Shown: piece after piece, positions 31,932 to 41,557 of the stretch
How positions within the stretch are numbered: the stretch's first letter is position 1
Layout: each line of letters opens with the position of its first letter
Assembly: GCF_002751875.1 (NCBI RefSeq)
Contig: NZ_NMZM01000007.1
Coordinates: 1-64,000, forward strand
Direction of reading: 5' to 3'
Origin: Oceaniglobus indicus
Lineage (GTDB): Bacteria; Pseudomonadota; Alphaproteobacteria; Rhodobacterales; Rhodobacteraceae
Length of the DNA stretch: 64,000 bases
Made by a program: the position numbers and the translations under genes
The notes under the pieces: generated by a model
The model's input: the letters and a program-made list of their open reading frames with translations, nothing else
The model's database searches: none
What the model was told of the DNA's origin: nothing

Positions 31932-32480
31932 ATGGCGCAGGACGTTCTGGATTTTCTGAGACGCCTGAACCGCGTCGTGGCGATCGTGGTGGGGATCGGG
32001 TTGCTGGCCTGCGTGATCTTCGTGCTGTCCGACATCATCCTGCGCCAGGTCGGCGCGTCCTTCGGAGGCACGGATGAAATCGCGGGTTACGTCATGGCCA
32101 TATCCGCCGCCTGGGGTATGGCCTTCACCCTGCTCGAGCTGGGCCATGTCAGGATCGATCTGTTGCGCAGCCGGCTGGCGGCGCGCGGGCGCGTTCTGAT
32201 GGACCTGTTTTCGTTGGCGGTGCTGGCCGGGGCGGTGTCGCTGATCGCGCTGCGCTGTTGGCCGGTGGTCGAAAAATCCATCGCCAACAATTCGACCGCC
32301 AACACGGTTCTGGAAACACCCCTTTGGCTGGTGCAGGTGCCGTGGTTTGCGGGCTGGGCTTGGTTCGCCGTGATGTCATGGGCCACGCTGATCGCGGCGC
32401 TGATGTTGTTCATTGCCGGTCGGTTCGACCAGGCCGAAGCCGCCATCGGGGCCTTCGGCGAACAGGATTCGGCGCTATGA
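31932..32480 (+). CDS. TRAP transporter small permease (DctQ type)
   Basis: 182 residues with four membrane helices (about 15-37, 52-72, 93-113, 133-155), the normal topology of DctQ. It joins the large permease to form the sodium-driven transporter. Its stop overlaps the next start by ATGA. Confidence 0.9.
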   Translation: MAQDVLDFLRRLNRVVAIVVGIGLLACVIFVLSDIILRQVGASFGGTDEIAGYVMAISAAWGMAFTLLELGHVRIDLLRSRLAARGRVLMDLFSLAVLAGAVSLIALRCWPVVEKSIANNSTANTVLETPLWLVQVPWFAGWAWFAVMSWATLIAALMLFIAGRFDQAEAAIGAFGEQDSAL

Positions 32481-33757
32481 TCACCTATGTCGCCATCGGG
32501 CTGCTGGCCCTTCTGACGCTGTCGATCCCGGTCGGCATCGTGCTGTTCCTGCTGGGCTTCGGGATCGATCTGTTCTTCTCGCCGTTTCCGCTGATGCGCG
32601 GGCTGGGGCAACTGGTGTGGTCATCGTCCAATTCGGCCACCCTGATCGCAATTCCGTTTTTCGTCCTGCTGGGCGAGATCCTGGTGCGCAGCGGGGTCGC
32701 CGCGCGCACCTATTCCGCTCTGGACAAGTGGATCTCGTGGCTGCCCGGTGGACTGGTGCATGCCAATATCGCCACGGCCACGATGTTCTCGGCGACCTCG
32801 GGGTCGTCGGTCGCCACCGCCGCCACCGTCGCCACGGTGGCCATGCCCCAGGCCGAACGCCTGGGATATGATCAAAAGCTGTTTTCGGGCGCCATCGCCG
32901 CCGGCGGCACGCTGGGCATCATGATTCCACCATCGATCAACCTGATCGTCTATGGCTTCCTGACCCAGACGTCGATCCCGCGCCTGTTCCTGGCCGGGCT
33001 GATTCCCGGTGTCGGGCTGGCATTGGCGTTTGTCGCGGTCACCGCGTTGATCTGCGTGATCCGTCCGAACCTGGGCGGCGAGCGGCGCACCTTTCCCCTG
33101 GGCGAGATGCTGGGCGCGCTGAAGCACCTTCTGCCGATCGTTTTGCTGTTCGGCGTCATCATCGGCACGATCTACAAGGGGTGGGCCACCCCCACCGAAG
33201 CGGCCGCCGTCGGCGTGGCCGGGGCGTTCGTGATCGCGCTGATCGTCGGCGGCGTGTCATGGTCGATGATGACGGAGAGCCTGCTGGGCACGATCAAGAT
33301 CACATCGATGATCATGCTGGTGGTGATCGGCGCGTCGTTCCTGAACTTCACCCTGTCCTCGGCCGGTCTGGGCCGCGCGCTGGATTCCTTCCTGACCGGC
33401 CTTGGCCTGTCGAAACTGGCGTTCATCCTGGTGATCGTGCTGATCTATCTGGTGCTGGGGTTCTTCATCGAGACGCTGTCGCTGATGGTGGTGACGATCC
33501 CGATCATCGTGCCGCTGGTGGTGGCGCAGGGATACGATCCGATCTGGTTCGGCATCCTGATGATCGTGCTGATCGAGATGGCGCTGATCACGCCGCCGGT
33601 CGGGCTGAACCTCTATGTCGTTCAGGGGGCGCGCACCTCGGGCAGCATGTCGGACGTGATGCTGGGCGCGATACCCTATGTCGTCGTCATGCTTCTGATG
33701 GCGGCGGCGCTGATCGCGTTCCCGCAGATCGCGTTGTATCTGCCCGAAACCTTATAG
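32477..33757 (+). CDS. TRAP transporter large permease (DctM type)
   Basis: 426 residues and about 12 membrane helices, translated from ATG 32477 that overlaps dctQ. Conserved DctM stretches are present: IPFFVLLGEILVRSG, MFSATSGSSVATAATVATVAMP, GTLGIMIPPSINLIVYG and the C-terminal ITPPVGLNLYVVQG. It carries the transport pathway. The 3' end overlaps purD by 6 bases tail to tail. Confidence 0.93.
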   Translation: MITYVAIGLLALLTLSIPVGIVLFLLGFGIDLFFSPFPLMRGLGQLVWSSSNSATLIAIPFFVLLGEILVRSGVAARTYSALDKWISWLPGGLVHANIATATMFSATSGSSVATAATVATVAMPQAERLGYDQKLFSGAIAAGGTLGIMIPPSINLIVYGFLTQTSIPRLFLAGLIPGVGLALAFVAVTALICVIRPNLGGERRTFPLGEMLGALKHLLPIVLLFGVIIGTIYKGWATPTEAAAVGVAGAFVIALIVGGVSWSMMTESLLGTIKITSMIMLVVIGASFLNFTLSSAGLGRALDSFLTGLGLSKLAFILVIVLIYLVLGFFIETLSLMVVTIPIIVPLVVAQGYDPIWFGILMIVLIEMALITPPVGLNLYVVQGARTSGSMSDVMLGAIPYVVVMLLMAAALIAFPQIALYLPETL

Positions 33758-35014
33758 GGCGCGCCAGCCGATATCGCGGCGGAACACGCCCTGGGGCCAA
33801 TCGACGGCATCGACCATGCCATAGGCGCGCTGCCGCGCCTCGGCCAGGGTGGCGCCGCGGGCGGTGGCACCCAGAACCCGGCCTCCGGCGGCGACCATCC
33901 GGCCGTCCCGCGTTGCGGTGCCGGCATGGAACATCATCGAGAAGCTGTCGCCTTCCAGCGCGTCCAGCCCACCGATGATGCTGCCTTTTTCGTATGCTCC
34001 GGGATACCCGGCTGCGGCCATCACCACGCACATCGCGTGATCGTGGGCCCAGTTCACCTGCGCCTCGGCCAGCCGTCCCTCGGCACAGGCCAGCATCAGG
34101 TCCAGCGCCTGCGCGCCCAGCCGCATCATCAGGCATTGGCATTCCGGGTCACCGAAACGGACGTTGTATTCCACCAGCCGGGGCCGGCCGTCGGCAATCA
34201 TCAGCCCGACGAACAGCACGCCCTGAAACGGCGTGCCACGGCGCGTCATCTCGGCCATCGTCGGCTTGACGATCCGCTCGAGCGTTGCGGCCACCACGGC
34301 GTCGTCCATCACGGGCGCCGGGGAATAGGCGCCCATGCCGCCGGTGTTGGGGCCGGTATCGCCTTCGCCGATGCGCTTGTGATCCTGCGCCGTGCCGATG
34401 GGCAGCACGGCGTCACCGTCGCACAGCACGAAGAACGAGGCCTCTTCGCCCTCCATGAACTCCTCGATCACCACTTCGGCGCCTGCCGCGCCGAACGCGC
34501 CGCCCATCATGTCGTCGACCGCTTTCAACGCCTCTTCGCGCTCGGTGGCGATCACGACGCCCTTGCCTGCGGCCAGACCGTCGGCCTTGATCACCACGGG
34601 CAGGGGGTGATCGGCCAGGTATGCGCGGGCGGCGGCGACATCGGTGAAATGCGCGTATCCTGCGGTGGGGGCATCGACGGCGGTGCAGATCTCCTTGGTG
34701 AACGCCTTGGACGCCTCAAGCCGCGCGGCGGCTTTCGACGGCCCGAAGACCAGAACGCCGGCGTCGCGCAGATCGTCGGCCACCCCGGCGGCCAATGGCG
34801 CCTCAGGGCCGATGATCACGAAACCGATGGAATTGGCCCCGGCAAATTCGACCACGGCTGTGCCGTCGCAGATGTCCAGCGATGCGCAATCGGCGATCTG
34901 CGCGATCCCGGCATTGCCCGGCGCCACGATCAGGCGGTCGCATTTCGGGTTCTGCATGACCGCCCATGCAAGGGCGTGTTCGCGCCCGCCGCCACCCAGT
35001 ATCAGGATGTTCAT
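33752..35014 (-). CDS. purD: Phosphoribosylamine-glycine ligase
   Basis: 420 residues, standard length. Purine synthesis step 2: joins phosphoribosylamine and glycine with ATP. The start MNILILGGGGREHALAW is the family's N-terminal glycine-rich loop. The ATP-grasp part has VVIKADGLAAGKGVVIA and GVLFVGLMIADG, with metal-binding residues in VEYNVRFGDPECQ. Divergent from xseA. Confidence 0.96.
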   Translation of the reverse strand: MNILILGGGGREHALAWAVMQNPKCDRLIVAPGNAGIAQIADCASLDICDGTAVVEFAGANSIGFVIIGPEAPLAAGVADDLRDAGVLVFGPSKAAARLEASKAFTKEICTAVDAPTAGYAHFTDVAAARAYLADHPLPVVIKADGLAAGKGVVIATEREEALKAVDDMMGGAFGAAGAEVVIEEFMEGEEASFFVLCDGDAVLPIGTAQDHKRIGEGDTGPNTGGMGAYSPAPVMDDAVVAATLERIVKPTMAEMTRRGTPFQGVLFVGLMIADGRPRLVEYNVRFGDPECQCLMMRLGAQALDLMLACAEGRLAEAQVNWAHDHAMCVVMAAAGYPGAYEKGSIIGGLDALEGDSFSMMFHAGTATRDGRMVAAGGRVLGATARGATLAEARQRAYGMVDAVDWPQGVFRRDIGWRAL

Positions 35015-35084
35015 GTTGCCGCCCCGCTTTCCCTTGGTTGCGAGGCGTTCTAGGGTCGCGCCAACCGCAAGACAAGGCAAACCC

Positions 35085-36638
35085 ATGTCCGATCTGATCG
35101 ACGACCCCATCGAAGGCGAAAACGCCCACGAATTCACCGTCTCCGAACTGACCGGCGCGGTGAAGCGCGTGATCGAGGGCGAATTCGGCCGTGTCCGAGT
35201 CAAGGGCGAGGTGGGGCGCGTGTTCACAGCCCGTTCGGGGCACCTGTATTTCGACATCAAGGACGACCGCAACGTCCTGGCCTCGGTGACGTGGAAGGGG
35301 CAGGTTTCTGGCCTGACCACCCTGCCCGAGGAGGGGATGGAGGTGGTCGCCTCGGGCCAGATGACCACCTTCGGGTCGCAGTCGAAATACCAGCTGAGCG
35401 TTGACGACCTGCGCCCCGCCGGGGTGGGCGCGTTGATGGCGATGCTGGAAAAGCGCAAGAAACAGCTGGAAAAGGAAGGGTTGTTCGCGCCCGAACGCAA
35501 GCGCCCGCTGCCCTATCTGCCCGAGGTGATCGGCGTCGTCACCTCGCCCTCGGGGGCGGTGATCCGCGACATCCTGCACCGGCTGCGCGAACGGTTTCCG
35601 CGCCGGGTTCTGGTCTGGCCCGTGGCGGTGCAGGGCAAGGCCTGTGCGCCGCAGGTGGCGAACGCGATCCGCGGTTTCAACGCGCTGACGCCCGGCGGGG
35701 CGATCCCGCGCCCCGACCTGATCATCGTCGCGCGCGGTGGCGGATCGATCGAGGATCTGTGGGGCTTCAACGAGGAAGAAGTGGCGCGCGCCGCCGCCGC
35801 CAGCGACATTCCGTTGATCTCGGCCGTGGGTCACGAGACGGACACGACATTGATCGATTTCGTCTCGGACAAGCGCGCGCCGACGCCCACGGCGGCGGCC
35901 GAACTGGCGGTGCCGGTGCGCGCCGACCTTCTGGCCTGGACGGCGGGGCAGGGCGCGCGGATGACCGGCGCGGCGGGCCGGATGCTGAGCCAACGCGGCC
36001 AACGTCTGCGGGATTTGGCGCGGGCGTTGCCCCGGCTTGACGCGCTGTTGGCCCCCGCGCGGCAACGGCTGGATCTCGCCAGCCAACGCCTGCCGATGGC
36101 GTTGGTGCGGCGCACGCAGGGCGAACAGGCGCGGCTGGACCGCGCGGCGGCGGTGCTGCGGCCCCGCACGCTGGCGCGCACGCTGGCCCAGCGCCGCGCC
36201 GAGGTTGCCAAACTGTCGGCCCGTCTGGCGCCCGGGCTTGAACGGGCGTTGGAACGCCAGCGCGAAAGGCTGGACTCGCGCGCCGACCGCCTGACCCTGC
36301 GCCCCGCCGAACGCGCCATCGTCACCGGGCGGCGCGATCTTGCGGTGCTGGTGCGACGGCTTGAGACGCGCGGGGCCGAAAGCATCGAGGCGCGGCGTCA
36401 GAAGCTGGCCGCGCTTGAGCGCCTGCGCCTGTCGCTGGGCTATACCGCGACGTTGCAGCGCGGGTATGCCGTGGTGCGTGACGGCGACACCGTGGTCACC
36501 GACACGAAATCCGCGCGGGCCGCCCGCGTTCTGGAAATCGAATTTGCCGATGGCCGCATGACGCCAGGTGTCGCGCCGAAACGCCGCAAGGCCGCGAAAC
36601 CGCCCAAGACCCCGCCCGAACAGGGCGAGCTTCTTTGA
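35085..36638 (+). CDS. xseA: Exodeoxyribonuclease VII large subunit
   Basis: 517 residues from ATG 35085. The N-terminal OB fold (about 15-110, FTVSELTGAVKRVIEGEF) is followed by the catalytic domain with GVVTSPSGAVIRDILHRL, IIVARGGGSIEDLWGFN and SAVGHETDTTLIDFV. A long helical coiled region and a C-terminal YTATLQRGYAVVRDG motif complete the protein. It degrades single-stranded DNA with XseB, which is not nearby. Overlaps the next gene at TTGA. Confidence 0.95.
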   Translation: MSDLIDDPIEGENAHEFTVSELTGAVKRVIEGEFGRVRVKGEVGRVFTARSGHLYFDIKDDRNVLASVTWKGQVSGLTTLPEEGMEVVASGQMTTFGSQSKYQLSVDDLRPAGVGALMAMLEKRKKQLEKEGLFAPERKRPLPYLPEVIGVVTSPSGAVIRDILHRLRERFPRRVLVWPVAVQGKACAPQVANAIRGFNALTPGGAIPRPDLIIVARGGGSIEDLWGFNEEEVARAAAASDIPLISAVGHETDTTLIDFVSDKRAPTPTAAAELAVPVRADLLAWTAGQGARMTGAAGRMLSQRGQRLRDLARALPRLDALLAPARQRLDLASQRLPMALVRRTQGEQARLDRAAAVLRPRTLARTLAQRRAEVAKLSARLAPGLERALERQRERLDSRADRLTLRPAERAIVTGRRDLAVLVRRLETRGAESIEARRQKLAALERLRLSLGYTATLQRGYAVVRDGDTVVTDTKSARAARVLEIEFADGRMTPGVAPKRRKAAKPPKTPPEQGELL

Positions 36639-38050
36639 GCGGGCTGAGTCACGGCGATCTGGGCCGCATCGGCGGCATCCTGTTCGCCGCTGCGACGCTG
36701 GCGATGATCCCGGCAGAATATACCGGATCGACCGTCGCTTATGCCACCGCGGGGGTGTGCACCGTGCTGGGGTTGGCGGCGTTCTTCGGCCGGGTGACGT
36801 GGTCGCGCCGGGTTTACGTGCTGATCGGGGTGGCGCTGCTGGTGCTGTGCATCGCCTTGCTGAGCGAGTGGCAGGGCGTCGCCTGGCGTGCGGTGAAACA
36901 GGCGGCGTTCATCACCGGCTTTTTCACCGCGCTGACCGCGATCCGAAGTGCCGCCAGCGGATCGCCGGCCATTGCCGAATGTGGCAGGTTCCTGGCAGGC
37001 CAACCGCCTGGCCGGCGGTATCTGGCGCTGACGCTGGGCGGGCATCTGTTCGGCCTTGTGCTGAGTTACGGCGCGCTGACCCTGCTGGGCGGCCTTGCCA
37101 CCGAAAGCGTGGCGAAAGAGACGGACGCCGAGTTGCGGGGCCACCGCGCGCGCCGGATGCTTCTGGCGATCCAGCGCGGGTTCGTGTCATGCCTGACGTG
37201 GTCGCCTTTGGGGTTTGCCATGGTCATCTCGTCCAGCGTCGTTCCCGGCGCGCGCTGGTCCGACGTGATCGTGGTCTGCCTGGGGTCCACGGCGCTTCTG
37301 GTCGGGATTGGCTGGGCATTGGATACCGCCTTCAAGCCACGGCTCAGCCAACCGGCGCCCAGCCGCGGCCCGGCCGAAGGCCGGTGGATCCGAAACCTGC
37401 GCCCGCTGCTGATCTTGCTGGGGATTCTGTTCGCCAGCGTCGCGGGCATCCATGTCCTGACCGATGTGCGGGTCGTCGGCGTGGTGCTGTCCGTCGCGCC
37501 GGTGATCGCACTGGTCTGGGCGGTGTTGCAACCGGCCGCGCCGGGGGCGGGGGCGCATCTGCGCCATGCCGGGCGGCGGGCGGGCGGCTTCGTCACCGCC
37601 GAATTGCCCCTGTACGGATCGGAAATGGTGCTGCTGATCATGGCGGCCGTGATCGGCACCCTGGGGTCTGCCCTGTTGGCGCCGGTGGTGGCGGCGTCGG
37701 GGCTGGATCTGGGGCAGGTGCCGGTGCCGCTGATGTTGATCGCCATCGTCTGGCTGATCCCGGTGGCCGGGCAGTTGGGGATGAACCCGATCTTGGCGGT
37801 GTCGCTGTTCGCGCCGCTTTTGCCGACGCCCGAGGCCATGGGAATCGCCCCGGCAGCGGTCATCGTTGCGATGACGGGGGGCTGGGCGATTTCGGGCGCG
37901 ACATCGCCGTTCACCGCATCGACCCTGTTGATCGCGAAAATGGGGCAGGTGTCGGCGGTCCATGCCGGGGTCCGCTGGAACGGAGCCTATGCCGTCTGTT
38001 CGGCCATTGCCATTTCGGGCTGGGCCATTCTGGTCGCGTGGATGTTGTGA
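36635..38050 (+). CDS. Polytopic membrane protein of unknown function
   Basis: 471 residues if started at TTG 36635, which overlaps the xseA stop. An ATG 22 codons further in is also possible. About 12 predicted membrane helices with a cytosolic Arg-rich stretch (RGHRARRMLLAIQRGF near 168-183). Repeated short motifs such as LTWSPLGFAM and GWAISGATSPFTASTLLIAKM resemble the helix-break loops of ion-coupled permeases (DctM/CitM-like superfamily). Substrate not known. The translational overlap suggests an operon with xseA, although no functional link is evident. Confidence 0.75.
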   Translation: MSGLSHGDLGRIGGILFAAATLAMIPAEYTGSTVAYATAGVCTVLGLAAFFGRVTWSRRVYVLIGVALLVLCIALLSEWQGVAWRAVKQAAFITGFFTALTAIRSAASGSPAIAECGRFLAGQPPGRRYLALTLGGHLFGLVLSYGALTLLGGLATESVAKETDAELRGHRARRMLLAIQRGFVSCLTWSPLGFAMVISSSVVPGARWSDVIVVCLGSTALLVGIGWALDTAFKPRLSQPAPSRGPAEGRWIRNLRPLLILLGILFASVAGIHVLTDVRVVGVVLSVAPVIALVWAVLQPAAPGAGAHLRHAGRRAGGFVTAELPLYGSEMVLLIMAAVIGTLGSALLAPVVAASGLDLGQVPVPLMLIAIVWLIPVAGQLGMNPILAVSLFAPLLPTPEAMGIAPAAVIVAMTGGWAISGATSPFTASTLLIAKMGQVSAVHAGVRWNGAYAVCSAIAISGWAILVAWML

Positions 38051-38053
38051 GGG

Positions 38054-38467
38054 TCAGGCGCCGACGTCGGGGCCCATGCACACCATCGGCTCGTCGGTGT
38101 CGCGCGCTTCGTACAGCTCGCTTCCCGCCGGATCGCCCATGAACCGGGCGCGCAATCCGTTCGATCCCTGGAAGAAGGTCCAGCATTGTGGTCCGGTGCC
38201 GTCTTCATAGACGAAACAGATCTGCTCGCCCTCGGGATACCATTCACCGTCCTTGCAGCGCCCGTCGAGGAACGACCAGCGCACGCGCCGTCCGGGGCGA
38301 TACTCCTCGACCCCGTAAGCCATGCCGCCGGCGTTGAAATACAGCGTCTTGCCGGTGGTGTAGCTTTCGAATTCCGCCGCGCTCAGCGGCGATTGGTCCT
38401 GGGCCGCGACGGGAAGCGCGACAGCAAGGGCGACGGTGCAAGCAAACGTGCGAAAGATCGTGTTCAT
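38054..38467 (-). CDS. Secreted hypothetical protein
   Basis: 137 residues with a signal peptide (cleavage after VAAQ, near residue 23). The mature part is beta-rich with four Cys (GRCKDGEW, QICFVYED, PQCWTFFQG, MVCMGPD), likely two disulfides, and Trp/Tyr-rich segments typical of small periplasmic proteins of Rhodobacterales. Function unknown. Confidence 0.7.
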   Translation of the reverse strand: MNTIFRTFACTVALAVALPVAAQDQSPLSAAEFESYTTGKTLYFNAGGMAYGVEEYRPGRRVRWSFLDGRCKDGEWYPEGEQICFVYEDGTGPQCWTFFQGSNGLRARFMGDPAGSELYEARDTDEPMVCMGPDVGA

Positions 38468-38527
38468 GTCCGTGATGTTTGCACAGTGCCCGGTCCCTGA
38501 CCAGAGGTGACACCGCGCACGTTCGCG

Positions 38528-39613
38528 TCATGCGGCGGGCGCGCGGCGATCCTGCGGGCGCCATCGGCGGGCGCGCCGGTCCATCAGGCGGTGCCAGACC
38601 GGCGGAACCAACGCCAGCGTCGCCATGACGGGCAGACCGTAGGGCAGGGTCGGCACGGTATCCGGGGTGCCGGTCTGCAGCGCGGGAAACGGCTTTGCGG
38701 GATGGGCGTGGTGGTCGGAATGTCGCGGGGCGTTCAACATCATCGCCCCCGACCAGCGTTGCGGCGCGTTCCAGCTGTGGGCCGGGCCCACGGGTTCCAG
38801 CCGTCCGGGGGCGGTTTCGGCCCGTTCCAGCCCGTAATGCTGAACGTAGTCGGACAACAGCAACTGCGCCTGTGCGTAAAACGCCAGCGCCAGATACCAC
38901 GCCACCCCGGCCAGCCCGCCGATCAGCGCGGCCAGAACCAGGCAGGCCAAAGCACCGCCGACGTATTCAACGTACGGATGACGCCACAGGGGGTGGCCGC
39001 CGACCTTGCGCAGCAGCGATGTTTCGATTTCGCGCCCGGCAGTGAACGATCCGAACCAGGCGCGCGGCAGGTAAGCATAGAAGGATTCGCCCAAGGGTGC
39101 GCTGTTGGGATCGAAACGCGAGGCGACAAAGCGGTGGTGAATGCGGCGATGGGCCGAGGTGTGATGGCCGAACAGCACCGAGATGAACAACCATTTGCCC
39201 AGCCGGAACAGCCGCGCATCGGGGCGGTGGATCAGCTCGTGCGCGTTGGAATTGCCGACCTGGCCCAGCCAAAGGCCGGTCGCCAGGAACACGCCGAAGG
39301 ATTCGGCCCAACCCAGACCCGCACCGGCCCCCGAGAGGGCGGCGATCGCGCTGATCAGAACCAGAGGCTGTGCCATGGCCAGCGTGACGGACAGGCCGGT
39401 GCCGGCGGGAAATTCCTGACCCGCCGCACGTTCGGCGTCCGACATCCGGCGCATGGCCAGATCCATCAGCGGAACAAAGCCGGTCATCGCCACCAGCGCG
39501 ATCCAGACCGGCGCACCGCCCAGCCAGGCCGCGCCCAGCAGCAAGGGCACCGGGCCGAGAGTGGCGATCGCGAACAGGGGAGCGGCATGGAACAGGCGCA
39601 GACTGATGGACAT
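38528..39613 (-). CDS. alkB: Alkane 1-monooxygenase (AlkB family)
   Basis: 361 residues. The di-iron histidine boxes are complete: HELIH (HExxH type), HHTSAHRRIHH, and RHSDHHAHP, placed among about six membrane helices. AlkB hydroxylates medium-chain n-alkanes at the terminal carbon using electrons from rubredoxin. No rubredoxin domain or gene is next to it. Related enzymes act on fatty acids or other hydrocarbons, so the substrate is open. Confidence 0.92.
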   Translation of the reverse strand: MSISLRLFHAAPLFAIATLGPVPLLLGAAWLGGAPVWIALVAMTGFVPLMDLAMRRMSDAERAAGQEFPAGTGLSVTLAMAQPLVLISAIAALSGAGAGLGWAESFGVFLATGLWLGQVGNSNAHELIHRPDARLFRLGKWLFISVLFGHHTSAHRRIHHRFVASRFDPNSAPLGESFYAYLPRAWFGSFTAGREIETSLLRKVGGHPLWRHPYVEYVGGALACLVLAALIGGLAGVAWYLALAFYAQAQLLLSDYVQHYGLERAETAPGRLEPVGPAHSWNAPQRWSGAMMLNAPRHSDHHAHPAKPFPALQTGTPDTVPTLPYGLPVMATLALVPPVWHRLMDRRARRWRPQDRRAPAA

Positions 39614-39749
39614 GGATGCGATCCTGGCAGCGAAGCGTGGGTATTTTACGGCGTATTCTGGGCGATACGGGTTTCGATCCGGTTACCCCGGTACTGTCCT
39701 GCCTTCTATCGCGCTTCAGACGTCGCATTTGGTGTGGGGTCGTATGGGC

Positions 39750-39772
39750 GATGCGACTATAGATGTCGCATC
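39750..39772. promoter_or_regulatory. Inverted repeat upstream of the formate dehydrogenase subunit gene
   Basis: GATGCGAC and GTCGCATC, perfect 8-bp arms with a 7-base spacer containing TATAGAT, 32 bases before the start. A further GTCGCAT half-site is at 39722-39728. Likely operator, perhaps of a LysR-type regulator as in other fds loci. Confidence 0.6.
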
Positions 39773-39804
39773 GGGAGAGCAGCACGGCAAGGGAGTGCGA
39801 CGCG

Positions 39805-41490
39805 ATGGCACCGGATCAGCGGAAAGGCGTCTGGAAATCGGGCAAGGGCAGGGGCCGCACGACACCCAAGGGCCGACAACTGGACGATGCGGCGCTGGCG
39901 CAGGTGCGCGAGGTGCTGGGCGACGCGCCCCGACGCCGCGATCTGCTGATCGAGCATCTGCACCGGTTGCAGGACCGGTTCGGCCATCTGTCGGCGCCGC
40001 ATCTGCGTGCGCTGGGCGACGAGATGAACCTGCCCCAGGCCGAGATCTGGGAGGTGGCCAGCTTCTATGCGCATTTCGATCTCGTGAAAGAGGGCGAGAC
40101 GCCGCCACCCGCGCTGACGATCCGCGTCTGCGATTCGCTGAGTTGCGAGATGGCCGGCGCCCAGGCCCTGAAATCCGCGTTGCGCGATGGGCTGGACCCG
40201 GCGGCGGTGCGCGTTGTGCGCGCGCCCTGCATGGGGCGATGCGACACGGCGCCGGTCGTGGCGCTGGGCCATGCGCCGGTGGATCATGCGACCTTCGACA
40301 AGGTGCAGGGAATGATCGCGGCGGGCGACACCCATGTGCACCTGCCGGAATACCAGGGGTTGGACGCCTACCGCGCGGCGGGCGGCTATGAAACGCTGGA
40401 GCGGCTGCGCGCCGCGGGCGATTGGGAGGCCGTTCAGCAGATCCTGCTGGACGCCGGGCTGCGGGGGCTGGGCGGCGCCGGGTTCCCGTCGGGCAAGAAG
40501 TGGGGATTCGTGCGTGGCAATCCCGGCCCCCGCATGATGGCGGTGAACGGCGACGAGGGCGAGCCGGGCACGTTCAAGGACCGGTTCCTGCTGGAGCGTG
40601 TGCCGCACCTGTCGCTGGAGGGAATGCTGATCGCCGCCTGGGCGGTCGAGGCCGAGCGGGTCTATTACTACATGCGCGACGAATATCCCGCCGTGCTGGA
40701 GATCCTGCGTCGCGAGATCGCGGCCTTGGAAGCGGCGGGGATCGTCGCCCCCGGATATATCGAACTGCGCCGCGGTGCGGGCGCCTATATCTGCGGCGAG
40801 GAAAGCGCGATGATCGAGAGCATCGAGGGCAAGCGGGGCATTCCCCGCCATCGCCCGCCCTATGTGGCCGAGGTCGGGATCTTCGGGCGGCCGACGCTGG
40901 TGCACAATGTCGAGACGTTGCATTGGATCGCGCGGGTTCTGCGCGAGGGGCCCGAGATCCTGAGCGGGGTCGAAAAGAACGGACGCCGCGGGCTTCGGTC
41001 GTATTCGGTGTCGGGGCGCGTGGCGGCGCCCGGCGTGTATCTGCTGCCTGCCGGATCGACGATCCTGGACCTGATCGCCGCGGCCGGGGGGATGGCCGAG
41101 GGGCATGTGTTCAAGGCCTATCAGCCGGGCGGCCCTTCGGCGGGCTTGCTGCCGGCCAGTGCGGATGACGTGGCGATGGATTTCGACACGCTGCAACACA
41201 TGGGCTCGTTCATCGGGTCGGCGGCGGTGGTCGTTCTGTCGGACGCCGATTCGGCACGGGCGGCGGCGCTGAACATGCTGCGGTTCTTTGCCGATGAAAG
41301 CTGTGGCCAATGCACGCCCTGTCGGGTCGGATGCGAAAAGGCCGTGAAGCTGATGCAGGCGGATCACTGGGACCGCGACCTGCTGGAAGACCTGTGCCAG
41401 GCGATGGCCGATGCGTCGATCTGCGGGCTTGGCCAAGCCGCGCCAAACGCGATCCGGCTGACGATGGAGCATTTCCCGAACGAGGTGTGA
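39805..41490 (+). CDS. fdsB: NAD-dependent formate dehydrogenase beta subunit (fused NuoE-NuoF type)
   Basis: 561 residues from ATG 39805 with AAGGGAG upstream. The N-terminal thioredoxin-like 2Fe-2S domain (about 35-165) has CDSLSC and CMGRC. The NuoF-like part has FMN/NADH motifs GLGGAGFPSGKKW and NGDEGEPGTFKDR, the SLBB region, and 4Fe-4S cysteines in ESCGQCTPCRVGC plus a later ICGLG. It passes electrons from the molybdenum subunit to NAD. The catalytic subunit fdsA and the other fds genes do not follow here, as the next gene is on the other strand, so this subunit is separated from its usual operon or belongs to a different dehydrogenase. Confidence 0.88.
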   Translation: MAPDQRKGVWKSGKGRGRTTPKGRQLDDAALAQVREVLGDAPRRRDLLIEHLHRLQDRFGHLSAPHLRALGDEMNLPQAEIWEVASFYAHFDLVKEGETPPPALTIRVCDSLSCEMAGAQALKSALRDGLDPAAVRVVRAPCMGRCDTAPVVALGHAPVDHATFDKVQGMIAAGDTHVHLPEYQGLDAYRAAGGYETLERLRAAGDWEAVQQILLDAGLRGLGGAGFPSGKKWGFVRGNPGPRMMAVNGDEGEPGTFKDRFLLERVPHLSLEGMLIAAWAVEAERVYYYMRDEYPAVLEILRREIAALEAAGIVAPGYIELRRGAGAYICGEESAMIESIEGKRGIPRHRPPYVAEVGIFGRPTLVHNVETLHWIARVLREGPEILSGVEKNGRRGLRSYSVSGRVAAPGVYLLPAGSTILDLIAAAGGMAEGHVFKAYQPGGPSAGLLPASADDVAMDFDTLQHMGSFIGSAAVVVLSDADSARAAALNMLRFFADESCGQCTPCRVGCEKAVKLMQADHWDRDLLEDLCQAMADASICGLGQAAPNAIRLTMEHFPNEV

Positions 41491-41557
41491 TCCGACGGAG
41501 CGCCTGCGGCGCATTCGATTGTTTGCGCGGCGCCCGTCCAGGTGGCGGGACGCCGGT

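Noticed and set aside
29844-32147. 767-codon minus-strand frame across the LysR, hydro-lyase and TRAP genes
   Set aside because: Antisense to four recognised genes, rich in Arg, His and Gln, no domain.
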